Assembly (NCBI RefSeq): GCF_020080835.1
Contig: NC_058161.1
Location: forward strand, 1,302,001 to 1,366,000
Length of the DNA: 64,000 nucleotides
From: Cotesia glomerata
Taxonomy: Eukaryota > Arthropoda > Insecta > Hymenoptera > Braconidae
Direction of reading: 5' to 3'
Positions 58,611 through 64,000 of this stretch are shown piece by piece (positions within the stretch are counted from its first letter, which is position 1; each line of letters starts with the position of its first letter). Below the pieces are notes generated by a model. The model saw nothing but the letters and a program-made list of their open reading frames with translations, was not told where the DNA came from and did no database searches. A program made the position numbers and the translations under genes.

Positions 58611-59440
58611 TAAATGACAATTGTTATTATTATTGGTTGAAGATTAAAATTTAGAAGATGGTTTTATAGGTCTAATCTTTAAAAGAAATTCAAGTGTTAT
58701 TTTTTTATTGATTTTAATTCAGTTTTTATTTTATGGAAATACTTAATAAAAATTAGACTACTTCCCAATTTTTTTTTTTTTTATATTTACTAACAAAAAT
58801 AATTATGTTTAATATAAAATTAGAGATTAAAAAATTTGTTGAATTTTACAAGAAAATAGTAAATATATTTTTTTTTATTGATAATTAATTTAAAATATAA
58901 ATCATTAAATAATTTTATATTGTTGAAAAATTATGGTGAAAAATAAAAATCAATCTTTACAAAAAATAATTAATTTTTAACTTTTAGAAACGAATTTCCA
59001 ATAGTTTTTTTTTTTTTAAATTTCACTTCTACTTAGAAAATATATTAAAAAATTAATTTAATAAAGAAAATATTTTAAAAAATCCAAAATTTTCTTAACT
59101 GAAATAAATTTTCCTTCAACCATAAAAATTTTCGTCTCAAAAAATTTTTTTTTGTTTTAAAACAACTTAAAATTTCTAAAAAAAAATTTTGTTCAAAATT
59201 TTTTCGGTATATATCAAAATTAAATTTTTTTGACTCAAAAAAATATTAAAAAGATAATCTTATGCAAAACTAAATTTTCTTGCTTAAAATAAAATAGATT
59301 AAAATTATTTTCATCTTCCTTATTTTTTCTAAATATTCCGCAACATATAAAATTATCAAAAATCCCCCAAAAATTCAATTTGTATTAAAAAAATAGTAAA
59401 AAATACTTGAAAAAAAAAATAATTACAATGATTACTATAT
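58611..59440. other. AT-rich tract
   Basis: Degenerate AT-rich sequence with many T runs; no gene or repeat boundary. Confidence 0.5.
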
Positions 59441-59724
59441 CTGGTCCAGTTTTAAAAAGCATAAAACGTTTTACGTAAGGCTATTTGCACACATGTGTTA
59501 TCATGAAATACAGCAGTGTTTGTACAATTGTTTGCTTCTCCACAAACGTGGCGACATATTATTGCCTTGTTGCATGACCACACACGAATAAAATTCCAAA
59601 GAGCCTTAAGTATAAGCCCGCGGTGACGTCTCCGAGTATTAGCCCAAGTACACACACAACATACGACTTGTAACATTGATACAGTCAACTGCTCGAGATC
59701 TCGCACCCAGACCAGGTATTACGA

Positions 59725-59741
59725 CAATAATAGTAACAATG

Positions 59742-59835
<94 letters not shown>

Positions 59836-59871
59836 TAATAATAATAATGATAATGATAGTGATAGTGATAC
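59725..59871. repeat. Long (AAT)n microsatellite
   Basis: Pure ATA triplets run for about 90 bases (59742-59830, roughly 30 units). They are flanked by variant triplets on the right (AAC, ATG, GTG). An open frame through it encodes poly-isoleucine and is not a gene. Confidence 0.97.
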
Positions 59872-60569
59872 GAGAAGCAAACGGGATTTTGATGTTTAAA
59901 TTAATTTATTGCTCATAGGAACGAGCGTCCGCCGCCGGCTGTCTTGCCACTATTGTTCACCATTTTATAATATTGTAACTTATTACACATTACTTACACA
60001 AATATGTTGTATGTATCGCGAGCTGCTGAGTTGTGGTAGTCTAGTCCGTGAATCGGCTCTTATTTACTCATCATATTTCATAAGTCACATTTAATTATTA
60101 ATCACACTCTCGACGTTATGGTCTGACTCGGGACTCGAGGCGATTCGATAACGCGTTTTACTTACGATCAAATAAACCATTTACTTAATCATCTCTTTTT
60201 ATTTTTTATTTTATTGTTCTCATTATTTTATTGATATTTAACCTGTTCTCATTCTCATTACTCATTATATTTCAGGAAATTATTGTTTTAATTACTTGAT
60301 TTTTTCATTAGTCAGTCCAATTCTAATTTTAAAAGTTTTAAAAAATTTTATGATGAAATGAAATAATTATTTCTGCAATGTAAAATGATAAGTATGTTAC
60401 GTTCAGAAGAATACTATAAATATTAAAATATATGCTCTAATTCATTATCTTCTATATATTTATAACTTAATCAGTAAGGTTACACATTAATAAATAAATA
60501 AATTTGCTATGAATGTTTACAAAAACTTCAATCATTAAAAAAAAAAATTTGGAATAAAATTAAAAATAA
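59872..60569. other. Small balanced stretch then AT-rich spacer
   Basis: 59,890-60,170 is balanced with several CpGs and short frames only. The rest is AT-rich. Confidence 0.4.
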
Positions 60570-61448
60570 CTCACAATTTTTCAGTCACTTTTGTAACTGC
60601 CGTGACTTGAGAATTATAAATAAATAGAATTTTGCTATATTAAATAATGACTTTTGTCAAATTGCACTGTACTTTCTTAAATATCGACATTTTGAAAGAT
60701 ATAAGCTCATCCGATATTACACTCATCAAGAGCTTTCATTTGATCACCCACATGCATTTTTTATATATTTTTCATATATACATATATATAATATATATTT
60801 TAAAGATATAAGCTCATCCCGATGTTACACTCATCAAGAGCTTTCATTTGAGTACCCACATGCATTTTTAATATATACATATATATAATATATATAAATA
60901 TATGAAAAATTGATGTGGGTACTCAAATGAAAGGTCTCGATGAGTATAACATCGGGATAAGCTTATATCTTTGAAAATGTCAACAGTTCTCAAGAAACAA
61001 GGTCATTTATTAATTATGTTGAAGTGAACTGTACTTTCTTAAATATCGACATTTTGAAAGATATAAGCTCATCCCGATGTTACGCTCACCAAAAGCTTTC
61101 ATTTGAGTACCCACATGCATTTTTAATATATTTTTCATATATTCATATACATAATATATATAAATATATGAAAAATTGATGTGGGTACTCAAATGAAAGG
61201 TCTCGATGAGTGTAACGTCGGGATGAGCTTATCTCTTTAAAAATGTCAATAGTTCTCAAGATACAAGGCCATTTCTTAATTATGTATCTAGAGATAAAGT
61301 ATTTTCGAATGCAACCTAAATACTTATCGTCATAAATTGACTATCGATGAGAATGAAATGAAACCTTGAAAAGGCACAAATTCAAATTAAGACCTTTGCA
61401 ATGACACTAAATTTCACTAAAAAAACCGTTTTTATCATATGACTATCC
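60570..61448 (-). mobile_element. Non-autonomous Helitron, palindrome family, copy P9 (half plus two palindromes)
   Basis: The left end is decayed (CTCACAATTTTTCAGTCACT...GTAACTGCC keeps most of the hairpin). A half palindrome (60700-60797) runs directly into a full unit (60801-60975), then a second (61055-61240). The 5' part ends at CATATGACTATCC, so the TC terminus is lost. The bases 60773-60800 are the unoccupied version of the Hel2 insertion site in copy P6. Confidence 0.88.
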
Positions 61449-62776
61449 TTTTAAAAGTATCCAATTGCGAAGTAACATTTTTTACGACATTGGGTCAGCT
61501 GAATTTAAAAAAAATAAAATGTTACAGGGTACTATTATTGAGAAATAAATTTTTTTTGTTACAATAGCTCACATAATAGCTCGGTAACCAATTGAATTGA
61601 TGCATTAACGAGTCAAAAATAGAATGATCACCAAGAAAACAGTTGGAAATACCTGATGATTGTTACTTTGACATGTAAAGTAGGTGTGAAGGTTAATAAA
61701 ATCAATAATTAATAAAGGATTCGATAAAAATCGGTTCTAGAATGAGTGACAAGAAGATCGTGAGAAAAAAACTACGGTAGGGTTCAATCTGGCTATTGGG
61801 CACGGTAGAAAGTTGAAGGGTGTCTGTAGAGAATATTCCAACGAATAAAAAACCGTCCGAAGCTCCAGGCGAAGCGAAAAGGATATAAGATGAGTACCCA
61901 ATGATTCTATTGAACGAAATCGAGGGCACGGAGATCGGAAGCGAGCAGTGAGGGTCATCAAATCTCGTGGGTCCTAATGTAAGATAGAGGTCGAGATCGC
62001 AGGTCCTTTCAAGCTCGTCCAAGCTACAACTAACAACCAACACAACGCAATTCCTCAATACTAATGTATACTATCGTGCCTGGTAAAAAAAAAAGGTTAA
62101 ATTAATATAAGACGGGAGTAGTTGCCCGAAAATAGAGAATGGGCGTAGAATCCTTTGGGTCGGATCTATCGGATCTGTTGTAGGACCAGCTGCTGAAACC
62201 TTTGGTCCCTGTGCCCCTTGTCCTCTCAGTTTTTATGCCGGTGACCCCTCGAGAAGTTTTCAGAAGAGATGAAGAGAGCATCTCTAATGCCAGTTTTTTA
62301 TCCCCAAGATCCTGGCGATCATTTTTTATGAACCCTTTCTTTTCTATTACCTGCATGGGCACGCTCTTGTGTGTCTGCCAGGATAAAAAAATTCAGATTC
62401 AGATTCACCTTGAGGGACACAAAAAAGACAATACCCCTCGCAACTGCCGATCTTACCAGCATAACTCTTTCTCTCACCATTTTTTATTGTATTTTCTGTT
62501 ATATATTTATATATATTATGTGTTATTATATGTATTTTATCTTATATGTTATATGTTTTGTATGACGATGATGTGACAAGGAGACCGGTGGAGATAGTGT
62601 GTGAAAAAAATTTTCAATGGACAAAAAATATTTATAAATAGACGGAAAGTGTTTAGATACTTTTTCAGAGATGGACGAATGGATACTTTTTTTTTTTTTT
62701 TAAAGGGGTATCATAAGTTAGAAATAAAAAAAAATAGAATTTTAAAATTATGAAAAAAAAAATTGTAAATTATTTT
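61449..62776. other. Balanced island (about 61,690-62,460) with AT-rich ends
   Basis: Frames of 118 codons (-, 61702-62058) and 124 codons (+, 62202-62576) overlap others on the opposite strand. None contains a domain I recognise. Possible untranslated or regulatory sequence. Confidence 0.4.
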
Positions 62777-62851
62777 GATCAGGATTCGAACTTTTGACCT
62801 TATATTGACGCCTCAGACAAATAATTTAATGGATAATTGACCATTCAAAGA
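62777..62851 (-). mobile_element. tRNA-like sequence (possible SINE remnant)
   Basis: The minus strand has AATGGTCAATTATCCATT (A-box-like), then AGTTCGAATCCTGATC, a good B box (GTTCGAATCC), about 45 bases further on. A stem-compatible T arm is visible, but the acceptor and anticodon stems are not convincing. Probably a tRNA pseudogene or SINE head. Confidence 0.4.
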
Positions 62852-63195
62852 GTATTGTAGTTTAGAAATTTAAAAAGATCGATAGGTTTTTTACATATTT
62901 TTGAAATTTAGTAAAATAATCTACTAAACTAGTCAGAAATACCTTTTTTTTGCTTTTGCTACTAAGGAATCTACCTGATGTGATCTACCTAAAACAACTA
63001 ATTATTCATCCATATAAATTGAATGATTTCTATTACTACTTTGTTTGTTTACATAAACTTATTTTTCAGAGATTTGTTGATTATCATACATATTTTTTTT
63101 TTTTAATTTCTTAATTTCAATCCGCACACAGAAAAATATTCAGAATTAAATGGTAAAATAATTTAAAGTCATGTTTTACTAGATTATGTGTACCT

Positions 63196-63670
63196 TTTAA
63201 AGTAAAAAATAGGCTCTACCCTGATTATCTTTACAATGAATTTGAACTTAATGAGGAATATTATGAAACTAGAAATAACTTCAAATTTAAAATAAGAAAA
63301 ACAAAAACAATTATTGCGGAAAAAACAATTGTAAATAGAGGTCTACATTGGTATAACAAATTACTAATGTGACATAATAAATGAAGAGCGATTAAATATA
63401 TTTAAAATAGAGCTCAAAAATTATATTATAAATAATGCTGATGGTTTTAAAAATATAAATAGTTATTAAGAATGTATATATGTATTTATTGTATTTATTT
63501 ATTTGAAGAAATTATTTATGTTTATATATATTGTAAATAGCAAAGCTAACAAACAATAAATATTATTATTATTGTCTTGAGCTACCTTAACATAATTAAA
63601 ATGTATACTTTTGCCATTTGGCTATCGCCTTGGCATTAAACTCTTCAAATAAATAAATAAATAAAATAAA
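63196..63670 (+). pseudogene. 3' end of a non-LTR retrotransposon (C-terminal ORF2 remnant and tail)
   Basis: The + frame from about 63196 reads NRLYPDYLYNEFEL, then YYETRNNFKFKI, then VNRGLHWYNKL, and stops at TGA 63370-63372. The shifted frame continues with DIINEERLNIFKIELKNYII to TAA 63467-63469. The order (R-N-x-F-x-x, then N-R-G-L-x-x-Y-N-x-L, then F-K-x-x-L-K-x-Y) is the usual C-terminal tail of reverse transcriptases of the CR1/Jockey group, so this is a frameshifted, 5'-truncated copy. A TGGCATTAAACTCTTCAAAT stretch and an AAAT-repeat tail close it at about 63670. The reverse-transcriptase catalytic part is absent. Confidence 0.72.
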
Positions 63671-64000
63671 TTGAAAATTTTTGTATTTATTATTTTTAAA
63701 AAATCCCAAAAAGTGAAAAATATGCAAAAAATCGACTTCTTTTTTTAAAAATTCATCATTTTTGCTAAAAAAAATTTTATTTTTTTATAAATTCTTGAGT
63801 ATGAATAAATAAATGGTAAAAAAAATATATAGAAAAAATATTTTTTGGTTATTTTATCGAGCTTTTATTCGTACTTTTAGACTAGAATAAATTTAAATAG
63901 TTTTTAATTTTATAATGTAAATGAAAAATTCTTAATCATCGTATCAATCGCTGAAAGCTCAGAGTATTGAGCGTAAATTTTTTTCTCACGGCCAGAATTT
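63671..64000. other. AT-rich end of window
   Basis: AT-rich; nothing recognised. Confidence 0.5.

Noticed and set aside
59676..59918. Frame of 80 codons with a long isoleucine run
   Set aside because: Direct translation of the (AAT)n microsatellite.
1..64000. CRISPR array, bacterial operons, or viral integration
   Set aside because: No regularly spaced short repeats with unique spacers, no prokaryotic gene organisation and no recognisable viral gene. The tandem repeats found are 137-429 bp and lack spacer structure.

Overview
The window looks like non-coding DNA from an insect nuclear genome. It is very AT-rich, full of transposon remnants and microsatellites, and shows no bacterial-style genes. 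The repeat mix (several short non-autonomous Helitrons, foldback MITEs, a tRNA-derived SINE, degraded non-LTR tails, long AT tracts) suggests an AT-rich hymenopteran such as a parasitoid wasp; that placement is inference and was not tested. I found no host protein-coding exon, rRNA or functional tRNA that I can defend. The open reading frames are short and mostly low-complexity or generated by repeats. The only recognisable protein-coding remnants belong to transposons: the C-terminal end of a Helitron helicase (about 49.0-49.26 kb) and the C-terminal end of a non-LTR retrotransposon polyprotein (about 63.2-63.5 kb).

Layout: base-balanced islands of roughly 0.3-1 kb, often with GA/CT-rich or simple-repeat stretches, alternate with AT-rich tracts and repeats. 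The dominant mobile family is a short Helitron (5' TC, 3' hairpin GCAGTCAC-3 nt-GTGACTGC, CTAG end, insertion between A and T). Its centre is a long imperfect palindrome of about 180 bp. Copies lie at 8.6, 15.6, 19.7, 21.2, 30.8, 47.5-50.0, 57.1 and 60.6 kb, with one or more palindrome units each; a four-unit tandem array without Helitron ends lies at 54.06-55.02 kb. A second, 1.7-kb Helitron (47692-49394) is nested inside one of these copies at an A/T dinucleotide, and the unoccupied version of that site survives in a sister copy at 60784/60785. A third Helitron type lies at 12844-13408.

A separate dispersed repeat occurs ten times (4.6, 5.2, 21.1, 24.1, 24.5, 29.4, 29.7, 32.8, 34.2, 34.5 kb), usually as tandem pairs. 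Its best-kept part, CCAACAGGTGGCGC, closely fits the animal CTCF core motif. The sites run + + - - - - - - + + along the window. This repeat-borne array of possible insulator sites is the most interesting candidate system here. One pair (34.0-35.0 kb) carries a tRNA-derived SINE with a 13-bp target-site duplication, and the sister unit shows the empty site.

Tandem duplications with periods of about 161, 202, 211, 306, 381 and 429 bp, four TIR elements, two partial TIR copies, an inverted duplication (50.0 and 56.7 kb) and long microsatellites make up most of the remaining recognisable structure. With no host gene recognised, the window is best described as intergenic or deep-intronic, shaped mainly by Helitron activity and local tandem duplication.
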